Shown one piece after another: positions 19,038 to 28,952 of a stretch of DNA of 64,000 nucleotides; positions within the stretch are counted from its first letter, which is position 1, and the number at the start of each line of letters is the position of its first letter. The position numbers and the translations under genes are program-made. The stretch is taken from contig NZ_BCUT01000005.1 in NCBI RefSeq assembly GCF_001591365.1, positions 372,001 through 436,000 of the forward strand. The letters run 5' to 3'. The notes under the pieces are model-generated. The model saw only the letters and a program-made list of their open reading frames with translations, searched no databases and was not told the origin of the DNA. This DNA comes from Variovorax paradoxus NBRC 15149 (GTDB lineage Bacteria > Pseudomonadota > Gammaproteobacteria > Burkholderiales > Burkholderiaceae_C).

Positions 19038-20771
19038 TTATTCGTTGGTGACCGCCACCACTTCTTCGAGTGAGGTGAGCCCTTGCATGACTTTTCGCAG
19101 GCCCGATTGCCGCAGCGAGCGCACGCCCTCGGCCTCGGACTGGCGTGCGATGTCGAGTGCGCTGCCGTCGCGCAGGATGATCGCCTGGATGGCTTCCGAG
19201 ATCGGCATCACCTGGTAGATGCCGACCCGGCCCTTGTAGCCGTTGCTGCACGCCGCGCAGCCGACCGGCCGATAGGGCTTCCAGGTACCGTCGAGCTGTT
19301 CTTCCTTGAAGCCCGCATCCAGCAGCGCCTGGCGCGGCATGTCGGCCGGCGCGCGGCATACGTGGCACAGGCGCCGCGCGAGCCGCTGCGCCGTGATCAG
19401 GATCACGCTGGAGGCAATGTTGAACGGCGCAATGCCCATGTTGCGCATGCGCGTGAGCGTGGTCGGCGCGTCGTTGGTGTGCAGCGTCGAGAGCACCAGG
19501 TGGCCCGTCTGCGCGGCCTTGATCGAGATGTCGGCGGTTTCGAGGTCGCGGATTTCGCCGACCATGATGATGTCGGGATCCTGCCGCAGGAAGGCGCGCA
19601 GCGCCGCCGCGAAGGTGAGCCCGGCGCGCTCGTTGACGTTCACCTGGTTCACGCCGGGCAGGTTGATTTCGGACGGGTCTTCCGCCGTGGCGATGTTGAC
19701 GCCGGGCTGGTTCAGCAGGTTCAGGCAGGTGTAGAGCGACACCGTCTTGCCCGAACCCGTGGGGCCCGTCACCAGCACCATGCCATAGGGGCGGCCGATC
19801 GCATGCAGCAGGCGCTCCTTTTCGTCGGCGTCGTAGCCCAGTGCGTCGATGCCCAGGCGCGCGCTGCTCGGGTCCAGGATACGGATCACGATCTTCTCGC
19901 CGAACAGCGTGGGCAGCGTGCTGACGCGGAAGTCGATCACGCGGTCGGGCCCGATCTTGAGCTTCATGCGGCCGTCCTGCGGCACGCGCTTCTCCGAAAT
20001 GTCGAGCCGCGAGATGACCTTGATGCGCGAGGCCAGCTTGTCCTTGATGAGCGTGGGCGGGCTCGCGATCTCGCGCAGCTCGCCGTCGATGCGAAAGCGC
20101 ACCCGGTAGTTGTGCTCGTAGGGCTCGAAGTGGATGTCCGAGGCCCGCATGCTGACACCGTCGAGCAGCATCTTGTGCAGGAAGCGCACGACCGGCGCGT
20201 CCTCGACCTCGGCGATGGCCTGTTCGTTGGCATCGCCCGAGGTGTCCGCCGAGACGTCGTCGAACTCGAACTCGGCGCCGACGATGCTGTTGATGGTTTC
20301 CGCCGCAGTGACCGCGGCGGCTTCGATCATGCGCGAGAGCTTGTCGTATTCGGCAATGACCCAGTCCACGCCCATCTGGGAGGCGAACTTGATCTTTTCC
20401 ACCGCCTGCTGGTCCGAAGGGTCGGCCGTTGCAACGATGAGACGGTTGTTGCGCTTGCTGAGAACCACGATCCGGTAGGCGTGGCACAGCTTCGGGTCGA
20501 GCAGGTCCTTGGGCAGGCGCTGGTGGTCGATGGCGTCCAGGTCCAGCAGCGGCGCGCCGAAGGCGCTGGACAGCGTGTGGGCGAGGTCGGCGGCCGAGAC
20601 GGCGCCGCTGCCGGTCAGCTCGGCAATGAAGCTGGTGCGGCCGCTCAGCGACTTTTGGTAGATGTCTTCCGCGGTCTTCGCAGGAAGCTTGCCGGCCGAG
20701 ACCAAGGCACGCGCAAGGCCCGGGAGGGCGATTTGCGTGTTTTCTTTAACAGGAAGTTCGGCAGCAGCCAT
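19038..20771 (-). CDS. pilB: type IV pilus assembly ATPase PilB
   Basis: The 577-residue hexameric ATPase powers pilus extension. An N-terminal MshEN-type domain precedes the catalytic domain. Walker A is GPTGSGKT near residue 340 and the Walker B region is IIMVGEIRD. The Asp and His boxes are present, and four cysteines near residue 475 (CHVC and CAAC) bind zinc as in PilB/GspE. It is first in the leftward pilBCD-coaE cluster. No pilT is in the window. Confidence 0.97.
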   Translation of the reverse strand: MAAAELPVKENTQIALPGLARALVSAGKLPAKTAEDIYQKSLSGRTSFIAELTGSGAVSAADLAHTLSSAFGAPLLDLDAIDHQRLPKDLLDPKLCHAYRIVVLSKRNNRLIVATADPSDQQAVEKIKFASQMGVDWVIAEYDKLSRMIEAAAVTAAETINSIVGAEFEFDDVSADTSGDANEQAIAEVEDAPVVRFLHKMLLDGVSMRASDIHFEPYEHNYRVRFRIDGELREIASPPTLIKDKLASRIKVISRLDISEKRVPQDGRMKLKIGPDRVIDFRVSTLPTLFGEKIVIRILDPSSARLGIDALGYDADEKERLLHAIGRPYGMVLVTGPTGSGKTVSLYTCLNLLNQPGVNIATAEDPSEINLPGVNQVNVNERAGLTFAAALRAFLRQDPDIIMVGEIRDLETADISIKAAQTGHLVLSTLHTNDAPTTLTRMRNMGIAPFNIASSVILITAQRLARRLCHVCRAPADMPRQALLDAGFKEEQLDGTWKPYRPVGCAACSNGYKGRVGIYQVMPISEAIQAIILRDGSALDIARQSEAEGVRSLRQSGLRKVMQGLTSLEEVVAVTNE

Positions 20772-20884
20772 TCAGCGAATTGCAAGAGATGTGAAAAAGT
20801 GCTTCACGATCATCGCTGAACCACCCGTCCCTGTAAATCGCTACGCAGCAACAGGCACGGGCATTATTTGTGCCAGCCAAAGGC

Positions 20885-20961
20885 TGGTCGGGGTGAGAGG
20901 ATTCGAACCTCCGGCCTCTACGTCCCGAACGTAGCGCTCTACCAGGCTAAGCTACACCCCG
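20885..20961 (-). tRNA. tRNA-Pro (anticodon CGG)
   Basis: Read on the minus strand, a 77-nt cloverleaf is seen. The acceptor stem CGGGGTG pairs with CACCCCG. The T-arm loop reads TTCGAAT. The anticodon stem CTACG/CGTAG encloses loop TTCGGGA, giving anticodon CGG. The discriminator A and the CCA end are encoded (acca at 20885-20888 on the minus strand). It lies alone between pilB and ispB. No attachment-site duplication of its 3' end was noticed. Confidence 0.97.
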
Positions 20962-21010
20962 ATTGGTTGCAAAAAAAGAGAATTCGTCCTTGCCAACTCT
21001 TGTGAGGTGT

Positions 21011-22048
21011 TCAGGCACGTCGCTCAAGCAACTGAGCCGCCAATTGTAGCAAACCGTCGGCATGCAAATTGGACGGGAAGTCGCGCAATGCGTGAATCGC
21101 GCGTTTTGCCTCGTCGGCTGCGGCGGCGCGCGAGGCTTCCAGGGCGCCCGTGGCGTGGACGATTTCGACGATCTTGCCCAGCTGGGCGGTGTCGCCGGCC
21201 TCGATGGCCGCACGCACCAGCGTCGCCTGCGCGGGGCTGCCGCGACGCATGGCGAAGATCAGCGGCAGCGTGGTCTTGCCTTCGCGCAGGTCGTCGCCCA
21301 CGTTCTTGCCCGTTTCGTGTGCGTCGCCGGCGTAGTCGAGCACGTCGTCGATCACCTGGAAAGCCGTGCCCAGGGCCTGGCCGTAGGTGGCGCAGGCTTC
21401 CTCAACTTCGGGCGTGGCGCCCGCCAGCACGGCGGCGAGCCGCGTGCTGGCCTCGAACAGCTTGGCGGTCTTGGAGCGGATCACGCGCAGGTAGGCGGAT
21501 TCGTCCAGCGTGGCGTCGTGCATGTTCATCAGCTGGAGCACTTCACCTTCCGCGATCACGTTGGTCGCCTCGGCCAGGATCTGCATGATGCGCATGTTGT
21601 TTGCATCCAACATCATCTGGAAGGCGCGCGAATAGAGGAAGTCGCCGACCAGCACGCTGGCCGGGTTGCCGAACGATTCGTTGGCGGTCGGGCGCCCGCG
21701 CCGCAGGGTCGATTCGTCGACCACGTCGTCGTGCAGCAGGGTGGCCGTGTGGATGAACTCCACCACCGCCGCCAGGTTGAAGCGCTGCTCGCCCGTGTAG
21801 CCGAGCGCGCCCGACATGAGCAGCAGCAGCGCCGGGCGCAGGCGTTTGCCGCCCGCGGAGATGATGTACTTCGACACCTGGCTGACCAGGGGCACGCCCG
21901 TGTCGAGGCGCTGCGCGATCACACGGTCGACTTCGACCATGTCGCCGGCGATCAAATCCAGCACGGTGGCGGTGGGGGAGGTATCGGCGGCGTGGACTGG
22001 CAAGGCGTTTGCGCGCGGCGCGTCTGAATGCGAAAGTGACAGCGGCAC
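21011..22048 (-). CDS. ispB: octaprenyl diphosphate synthase (polyprenyl synthetase)
   Basis: The 345-residue trans-prenyltransferase makes the side chain of ubiquinone. The first aspartate-rich motif is LLHDDVVDES (D107, D108, D111) and the second is in QVIDDVLDYAGD. The GGKRLRP motif near residue 67 binds diphosphate. It is divergent from rplU, a conserved arrangement in proteobacteria. Chain length cannot be proved from sequence, so the octaprenyl assignment follows the usual beta-proteobacterial Q8. Confidence 0.95.
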   Translation of the reverse strand: MPLSLSHSDAPRANALPVHAADTSPTATVLDLIAGDMVEVDRVIAQRLDTGVPLVSQVSKYIISAGGKRLRPALLLLMSGALGYTGEQRFNLAAVVEFIHTATLLHDDVVDESTLRRGRPTANESFGNPASVLVGDFLYSRAFQMMLDANNMRIMQILAEATNVIAEGEVLQLMNMHDATLDESAYLRVIRSKTAKLFEASTRLAAVLAGATPEVEEACATYGQALGTAFQVIDDVLDYAGDAHETGKNVGDDLREGKTTLPLIFAMRRGSPAQATLVRAAIEAGDTAQLGKIVEIVHATGALEASRAAAADEAKRAIHALRDFPSNLHADGLLQLAAQLLERRA

Positions 22049-22065
22049 GAGGCCGGAAGGCGCAG

Positions 22066-22071
22066 ATTATA
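22066..22071 (-). promoter_or_regulatory. -10 box of the ispB promoter (TATAAT)
   Basis: A perfect TATAAT is read on the minus strand 18 bp upstream of the ispB ATG. The 5' leader would be about 10 nt. No good -35 was found at 16-18 bp spacing. Confidence 0.4.
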
Positions 22072-22133
22072 GGGAGGAGCGCGCGCCGTCCCGGCGGCGC
22101 CTTGGCTCAAACCATGTTAGCGCGTGCAAACCG

Positions 22134-22142
22134 TGCTAGAAT
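22134..22142 (+). promoter_or_regulatory. extended -10 promoter of the rplU-rpmA operon
   Basis: TGCTAGAAT is an extended -10 element about 50 bp upstream of the rplU start. The -35 region is weak (tgttag at about 22115). A short leader follows, with an AAGAGG ribosome binding site before the ATG at 22192. Confidence 0.5.
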
Positions 22143-22191
22143 CTTGGGCTCTGCGGAATTCGCCGTAGAGCTCATTCCTTAAGAGGTTCAC

Positions 22192-22503
22192 ATGTACGCG
22201 GTCATAAAAACCGGCGGCAAGCAGTATCGCGTTGCTTCCGGCGAAAAAATTAAAGTAGAACAGATTGCTGCGGATGTAGGCCAGGAAATCGTGATCGATC
22301 AGGTTCTTGCAGTCGGCAACGGCAGCGAAATCAAGATCGGTACGCCCCTGGTGTCCGGCGCAACGGTGACAGTCACGGTACTGTCGCACGGCAAGCACGA
22401 CAAGGTCGGCATCTTCAAGATGCGCCGTCGCAAGCACTATCAGAAACGTCAAGGCCATCGCCAGCAGTTCACGGAACTGCAAATCGGCGCGATCGCTGGC
22501 TAA
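22192..22503 (+). CDS. rplU: 50S ribosomal protein L21
   Basis: The 103-residue protein begins MYAVIKTGGKQYRVASGEKI, the L21 hallmark. The basic MRRRKHYQKRQGHRQ region near the C-terminus contacts 23S rRNA. It is followed after 12 bp by rpmA, as in nearly all bacteria. Confidence 0.99.
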   Translation: MYAVIKTGGKQYRVASGEKIKVEQIAADVGQEIVIDQVLAVGNGSEIKIGTPLVSGATVTVTVLSHGKHDKVGIFKMRRRKHYQKRQGHRQQFTELQIGAIAG

Positions 22504-22515
22504 GGAGCAGATTCC

Positions 22516-22773
22516 ATGGCACAGAAAAAAGGCGGCGGCTCAACGCGAAACGGGCGCGATTCCAAGCCCAAGATGCTCGGTGTGAAGGCCTTCGGCGGCG
22601 AACTGATCAGCGCAGGCTCGATCATCGTGCGCCAGCGCGGCACCCAGTTCCACCCCGGCGTGAACGTCGGCGTGGGCAAGGACCACACGCTGTTTGCACT
22701 GGTGGACGGCCACGTGTCGTTCGGTGTCAAGGGCGCACTGAACAAGCACATGGTCAACGTGACCCCGGCATAA
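22516..22773 (+). CDS. rpmA: 50S ribosomal protein L27
   Basis: The 85-residue protein begins MAQKKGGGSTRNGRDSKPK, with the flexible N-terminus that reaches the peptidyl transferase centre. IIVRQRGTQFHPGVNVGVG is the conserved core. There is no N-terminal cleaved extension of the Firmicutes type. Confidence 0.99.
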   Translation: MAQKKGGGSTRNGRDSKPKMLGVKAFGGELISAGSIIVRQRGTQFHPGVNVGVGKDHTLFALVDGHVSFGVKGALNKHMVNVTPA

Positions 22774-22796
22774 GCCTGAGTCACTTCGATCAGCTC

Positions 22797-22827
22797 GAAG
22801 CCCCGCTTTGTCGGGGCTTCTTCATTT
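22797..22827 (+). terminator. rho-independent terminator after rpmA
   Basis: A perfect 9-bp stem (gaagccccg and cggggcttc, loop ctttgt) spans 22797-22820 and is followed by ttcattt. It lies 24 bp after rpmA. The obgE start is only 17 bp further on, so the hairpin probably reduces rather than separates transcription into obgE. Confidence 0.7.
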
Positions 22828-22843
22828 GTACACTGGATACCCC

Positions 22844-23935
22844 ATGAAGTTCGTCGACGAAGCCTTCATCGACATCGCCGCAGGCGATGGCGGCAACGGC
22901 TGCGTGTCGTTCCGTCATGAAAAATACAAGGAATTCGGCGGCCCCAACGGCGGCGACGGCGGCCGCGGCGGCCACGTCTACGCGGTGGCCGATTCCAACC
23001 TCAACACCCTGGTCGACTTCCGCTATTCGCGCCGCCACGAGGCCAGGCGCGGCGAGCACGGCATGGGCTCCGACATGTTCGGTGCCGCGGGCGACGACAT
23101 CCTGCTGAAGATGCCGGTCGGCACCATCATCAGCGACGCCGAAACCGGCGAAGTGCTGTACGAGCTGCTGAAGGAAGGCGAGGTCGTCACCATCGCCAAG
23201 GGCGGCGACGGCGGCTTCGGCAACATGCGCTTCAAGAGCGCGATCAACCGCGCGCCGCGCCAGAAGACCCCGGGCTGGCCGGGCGAGAAGAAGAGCCTCA
23301 AGCTCGAGCTCAAGGTGCTCGCCGACGTCGGCCTGTTGGGCATGCCCAACGCGGGCAAGTCGACCCTGATCAGCGCCATCTCGAACGCGCGCCCGCGCAT
23401 CGCCGACTATCCCTTCACCACGCTGCACCCGAACCTCGGTGTCGTGCGCGTCGGCCCGGAGCAGAGCTTCGTGGTGGCCGACCTGCCGGGCCTGATCGAA
23501 GGCGCATCCGAAGGCGCGGGCCTCGGCCACCTGTTCCTGCGCCACCTGCAGCGCACGCGGCTCTTGCTGCACGTGATCGACATGGCGCCGTTCGACGATG
23601 CGGTCGATCCGGTCGCCCAGGCCAAGGCCATCGTCGGCGAGCTCAAGAAGTACGACGCCGCGCTCTATGAAAAGCCGCGCTGGCTGGTGCTCAACAAGCT
23701 GGACATGGTGCCCGCCGACGAGCGCGCCGCGCGCGTGAAGGACTTCGTCAAGCGCCTGCGCTTCAAGGGCCCGGTGTTCGAGATCTCCGCGCTCACGCGC
23801 GAAGGCTGCGAGCACCTGGTGCAGGCCGTGTACCAGCAGGTCAAGGCGCAGCAGGCGGCTGAACATGTGCCGGTCGAGGTCGATCCGCGCTTCGTCGAGC
23901 TGCCGCCCGATACTTCTTCCTCCTCCTCCTCCTGA
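22844..23935 (+). CDS. obgE: GTPase ObgE/CgtA
   Basis: The 363-residue protein has a Gly-rich Obg domain (residues 1-158) with IDIAAGDGGNGCVSFR. A G domain follows, with GMPNAGKST and the switch I region. The G3 motif is VADLPGLIEGA and the G4 is NKLD. It acts in 50S ribosome assembly and stress control. The C-terminus ends in an unusual poly-serine tail (DTSSSSSS). The ATG at 22844 (MKFVDEAFIDIA) is the family start. Confidence 0.98.
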   Translation: MKFVDEAFIDIAAGDGGNGCVSFRHEKYKEFGGPNGGDGGRGGHVYAVADSNLNTLVDFRYSRRHEARRGEHGMGSDMFGAAGDDILLKMPVGTIISDAETGEVLYELLKEGEVVTIAKGGDGGFGNMRFKSAINRAPRQKTPGWPGEKKSLKLELKVLADVGLLGMPNAGKSTLISAISNARPRIADYPFTTLHPNLGVVRVGPEQSFVVADLPGLIEGASEGAGLGHLFLRHLQRTRLLLHVIDMAPFDDAVDPVAQAKAIVGELKKYDAALYEKPRWLVLNKLDMVPADERAARVKDFVKRLRFKGPVFEISALTREGCEHLVQAVYQQVKAQQAAEHVPVEVDPRFVELPPDTSSSSSS

Positions 23936-23973
23936 CGCTCCGCACCCCGCATTCACGACCGCCACGCCCCTCC

Positions 23974-25113
23974 ATGACCTCGAACTCCGGATCCACTGCC
24001 TTGCGGGATGCCCGCCGTATCGTCGTCAAGGTAGGCTCCAGCCTCGTGACCAACGAGGGGCGCGGTCTCGATGAAGCCGCCATCGGCGAATGGTGCCGGC
24101 AGCTGGCGGTGCTGGTGCAGGGCGGCCGCGAGGTGGTCATGGTGTCCAGCGGCGCCATTGCCGAAGGCATGAAGCGCCTGGGCTGGCGCACGCGGCCGCA
24201 CGAGGTGCATGAACTGCAGGCCGCCGCGGCCGTCGGGCAGATGGGCCTGGCCCAGATGTACGAGACCAAGCTGCGCGAGAACCGGATCGGCAGCGCCCAG
24301 GTACTGCTGACCCATGCCGACCTGGCCGACCGCGAGCGCTACCTCAATGCGCGCTCGACGCTCGTCACGCTGCTCGGGCTGGGCGTGGTGCCGGTCATCA
24401 ACGAGAACGACACCGTCGTCAACGACGAGATCAAGTTCGGCGACAACGACACGCTCGGCGCGCTTGTGGCCAATCTGGTCGAAGCCGATGCGCTGGTGAT
24501 CCTCACGGACCAGAAGGGCCTCTACACGGCCGATCCGCGCAAGGACCCGCAGGCCAAGTTCGTGCACGAGGCCGCGGCCGGCGACCCGGCGCTCGAAGCC
24601 ATGGCGGGCGGGGCGGGCTCCAGCCTCGGCCGCGGCGGCATGATCACCAAGATCCTCGCTGCCAAGCGCGCGGCCGGCTCGGGCGCCTCCACCGTGATCG
24701 CCTGGGGCCGCGAGCCCGATGCCCTGCTGCGCCTCGTGCGCGGCGAATCCATCGGCACGCTGCTGGTGGCGCAGACGGCCAAGCACCAGGCGCGCAAGCG
24801 CTGGATGGCCGACCACCTGCAGCTGCGCGGCGCGGTCACCGTCGATGCCGGCGCGGCCGCCAAGGTGCGCGCCGAGGGCAAGAGCCTGCTGCCGATCGGC
24901 ATGACGGGCGTCTCGGGCGAGTTTTCGCGCGGCGACGTGATCGCCGTGCGCGACGCCGACGGCGTGGAACTCGCCCGCGGCCTGGCCAACTACTCGAGCG
25001 TGGAGGCCCGGCTTTTGTGCCGCAAGCCCTCGTCGGAATTCGAGCGGCTGCTGGGCTATGTGGCGGAGCCGGAAATGGTCCACCGCGACAACATGGTGCT
25101 GATGCGCGGCTGA
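23974..25113 (+). CDS. proB: glutamate 5-kinase
   Basis: The 379-residue enzyme catalyses the first step of proline synthesis. The amino-acid-kinase domain carries RRIVVKVGSSLVTNEG and NENDTVVNDEIKFGDND. A C-terminal PUA domain (about residues 285-370) is present, with GAAAKVRAEGKSLLPIG. It follows obgE after 38 bp; the rplU-rpmA-obgE-proB order is conserved in betaproteobacteria. Confidence 0.97.
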   Translation: MTSNSGSTALRDARRIVVKVGSSLVTNEGRGLDEAAIGEWCRQLAVLVQGGREVVMVSSGAIAEGMKRLGWRTRPHEVHELQAAAAVGQMGLAQMYETKLRENRIGSAQVLLTHADLADRERYLNARSTLVTLLGLGVVPVINENDTVVNDEIKFGDNDTLGALVANLVEADALVILTDQKGLYTADPRKDPQAKFVHEAAAGDPALEAMAGGAGSSLGRGGMITKILAAKRAAGSGASTVIAWGREPDALLRLVRGESIGTLLVAQTAKHQARKRWMADHLQLRGAVTVDAGAAAKVRAEGKSLLPIGMTGVSGEFSRGDVIAVRDADGVELARGLANYSSVEARLLCRKPSSEFERLLGYVAEPEMVHRDNMVLMRG

Positions 25114-25131
25114 GGCCGGGCCGGAATGGAA

Positions 25132-25157
25132 AACGGGGCCTTCAAGGAGGCCCCGTT
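25132..25157. terminator. bidirectional terminator between proB and the CNP1-like gene
   Basis: A 9-bp perfect stem (aacggggcc and ggccccgtt) with an 8-nt loop lies between converging genes. On the minus strand it is followed by TTTTCC, so it best serves the leftward rppH and CNP1-like genes. The plus-strand tail (cgatcgttc) is weaker. Confidence 0.65.
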
Positions 25158-25178
25158 CGATCGTTCTGCCGCCTTGCC

Positions 25179-25781
25179 TTATTGCAGCTGGCGCGCCGGG
25201 TCCCGCATGTTGGTGACCATGTCCTTGACCGAGACGCGGGGCGCATGGCCGCGGCACAGGCCCTGCTGCGCCAGCTGCCTGGCGTAGCTCGAGTTCAGGT
25301 CGCGGAAGCTCTTCCACTCGGACCGTTCGACCTTGCTCCAGGCGCCGTTGTTGAATCGCGCGTAGCTCTTCACCTCGTCGGTCGAGCAGCGCACGCCCTC
25401 GTAGAAAGCGTTCAGCGCCGCGTCCCCGCCGCTGCGGCTGGTGGCGACCACCACGTAGCGCACCACGCCGTCGCCGGTGATCGTGATGGTGGCCGGATCG
25501 ACGCCGAACTTCAGCGACATGTAGGGCGGCATTGCGATCGGCTCGAGGCGCTTGACGTCGAAGGCCGGCGGCGGAGGCGCTTCGCTTTCCTTCCATTCGG
25601 CATCGGTCTCATAGCGCTTGGGCGGCGGCGGCAGGCCGGCCTGCGCCCAGTCGGGGTTGTCCGTGTCGTGCGGGCCCGATGCGCATCCGGCCAGCAGGGC
25701 CAGGCACACGGCGAGCAGGGCGCCCTCAGCGCTGCGACGGAAGGAAGGGCGCTTTGTTGTGGGGAGGAGGGGAAGGGTCAT
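25179..25781 (-). CDS. CNP1-like family lipoprotein
   Basis: The 200-residue protein has an N-terminal hydrophobic segment ending in a lipobox (LLAGCASG). The mature part includes PPYMSLKFGVDPATITITGD and RSGGDAALNAFYEGVRCSTD. This matches the CNP1-like family, whose function is unknown. The ATG at 25781 is chosen because it gives the lipoprotein signal. It overlaps the end of rppH by 56 bp in another frame. A Pro-rich stretch (PPPPKR and PPPP) follows the lipobox. Confidence 0.75.
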   Translation of the reverse strand: MTLPLLPTTKRPSFRRSAEGALLAVCLALLAGCASGPHDTDNPDWAQAGLPPPPKRYETDAEWKESEAPPPPAFDVKRLEPIAMPPYMSLKFGVDPATITITGDGVVRYVVVATSRSGGDAALNAFYEGVRCSTDEVKSYARFNNGAWSKVERSEWKSFRDLNSSYARQLAQQGLCRGHAPRVSVKDMVTNMRDPARQLQ

Positions 25782-26397
25782 CGCTCGCAGAAGTAATGTC
25801 GGGATGTGGATCGAAACTGCCGCCGGGCGGCAGGTCCAGCCCCGCGGGCGCGCCGCCGTCTGGCATGTGGCGCTCGAACTCCCGGGCGCGCACGTTGCTG
25901 CGCAGGAAGCGGTTGCGGAAATCCTGCCGCGGCAGGTAGCGAGCAAGCTCGGTCAGTGCCATCTCGTAGACGCCGCGTTTGAATTCGACGACCACATCGA
26001 GCGGCACCCAGTAGTCGTGCCATCGCCAGGCGTCGAATTCGGGGTGGTCGGTCGCGCGCAGGTTCAGATCCCAGTCGTGACCGATCAATTGCAGCAAATA
26101 CCAGATTTGCTTCTGGCCCTTGTAGTGGCCCCGTGCGTCACGGCGAATGAACCGATCCGGCACCTCGTAGCGCAACCAGTCACGGGTACGGGCCACGATG
26201 CGCACGTGCTCCGGATGGAGTCCGACTTCCTCGTGCAGTTCCCGGAACATGGCTTGCTCGGGACTTTCGCCGCGGTCGATGCCGCCTTGCGGAAACTGCC
26301 AGGAATGCGTGCGTATGCGTTTGCCCCAGAAAACCTGGTTTCTCTGGTTGAGCAGGATGATGCCGACGTTGGGCCTGAAGCCGTCCCGGTCGAGCAT
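25726..26397 (-). CDS. rppH: RNA pyrophosphohydrolase
   Basis: The 223-residue Nudix enzyme removes pyrophosphate from mRNA 5' ends to start decay. It begins MLDRDGFRPNVGIILLNQ, and the Nudix box follows WQFPQGGIDRGESPEQA with its REL-EE-G residues. The C-terminal ~55 residues are a Pro/Ser-rich extension common in Burkholderiales. The ATG at 26397 is chosen; a TTG at 26403 is also in frame. It is divergent from proS, 146 bp away. Confidence 0.95.
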   Translation of the reverse strand: MLDRDGFRPNVGIILLNQRNQVFWGKRIRTHSWQFPQGGIDRGESPEQAMFRELHEEVGLHPEHVRIVARTRDWLRYEVPDRFIRRDARGHYKGQKQIWYLLQLIGHDWDLNLRATDHPEFDAWRWHDYWVPLDVVVEFKRGVYEMALTELARYLPRQDFRNRFLRSNVRAREFERHMPDGGAPAGLDLPPGGSFDPHPDITSASDDPSPPPHNKAPFLPSQR

Positions 26398-26543
26398 AAT
26401 CAAACCCCAATTTTTGAACTGAGTCGATTATGCATGCCGGGTTGCACACGGCAAGCGGCCAGTTCGAGGCCCGCGGGTTCCCGGAGGTCTCTCCGCCGGC
26501 ATCCGTCTTCCCCAAGATTCTTAAATCCACCAGCGCGATCCCG
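26398..26543. promoter_or_regulatory. rppH/proS divergent intergenic region
   Basis: The 146 bp between the chosen starts should carry both promoters. The frame of proS is open upstream to an ATG at 26430 (38 extra codons), but these residues do not resemble the prolyl-tRNA synthetase N-terminus. No clear -10/-35 pair stands out. Confidence 0.3.
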
Positions 26544-28285
<1,742 letters not shown>

Positions 28286-28289
<4 letters not shown>

Positions 28290-28945
28290 GCCTGGAGGGC
28301 GGCCTCTCGCGGCGCCGGTGCCTGGTGGGCGGCGCCGCGGCGGCGGGCGCCCTGGCCGCGCTGTCGCTGCCGCAGGCCGCGCACGCCGGCGCGCAGATCG
28401 AGGAGCCGCTGATCGACTCGGTGCGCACCGCGCTGAGTTCGGCCGTGCACAACAAGGCGCCGCCGGTGCCCGAGTTCTCGAGCACCGAGGCCCGCCTGAC
28501 CTACCTGCGCTGGCTGGGCGAGATGAGCGAGCGCCTCAAGAAGAAGATTGCCGACTGGCCCACGCGCAAGGAATTCCTGCAGACCGCCTGGTATGAAGCC
28601 AAGCGCTCGGGCCTGGACGTGAGCCTGGTGCTCGGGCTGATCCAGGTCGAGAGCAACTTCCGCAAGTTCGCGGTGTCCAGCGCCGGTGCGCGCGGCTACA
28701 TGCAGGTCATGCCGTTCTGGACCCGCGTGATCGGCGACAGCGACCCGGCCAAGCTGTTCCACATGCAGACCAACCTGCGCTTCGGCTGCGTGATCCTGCG
28801 CCACTATCTCGACCGCGAGAACGGCGACCTGTACATGACCCTCGGGCGCTACAACGGCAGCCGCGGCAAGGCGCCTTATCCCAACGCTGTGTTCGCGAAC
28901 CAGCGCCTCTGGACCTTCGTGGACCGCGACCGCTCGGCCGCCTGA
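28286..28945 (+). CDS. lytic transglycosylase (SLT domain)
   Basis: The 219-residue protein has an N-terminal signal with a twin-arginine-like SRRRCLVGG, then a hydrophobic run ending in AHAGA. The SLT domain starts near residue 110, with GLIQVESNFRKFAVSSAGAR holding the catalytic Glu, then GYMQVMPFW. Lytic transglycosylases cleave peptidoglycan and form anhydromuramic acid. It overlaps proS by 4 bp, a conserved pairing in betaproteobacteria. Confidence 0.9.
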
Positions 28946-28952
28946 GGGCGAG

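Noticed and set aside
20885..20961. tRNA-Pro as an integrated-element attachment site
   Set aside because: No integrase gene or duplicated tRNA 3' end was seen nearby; flanking genes are housekeeping.
26430..26543. Upstream in-frame extension of proS
   Set aside because: The 38 extra residues do not match the prolyl-tRNA synthetase N-terminus, and the region should hold the proS promoter.
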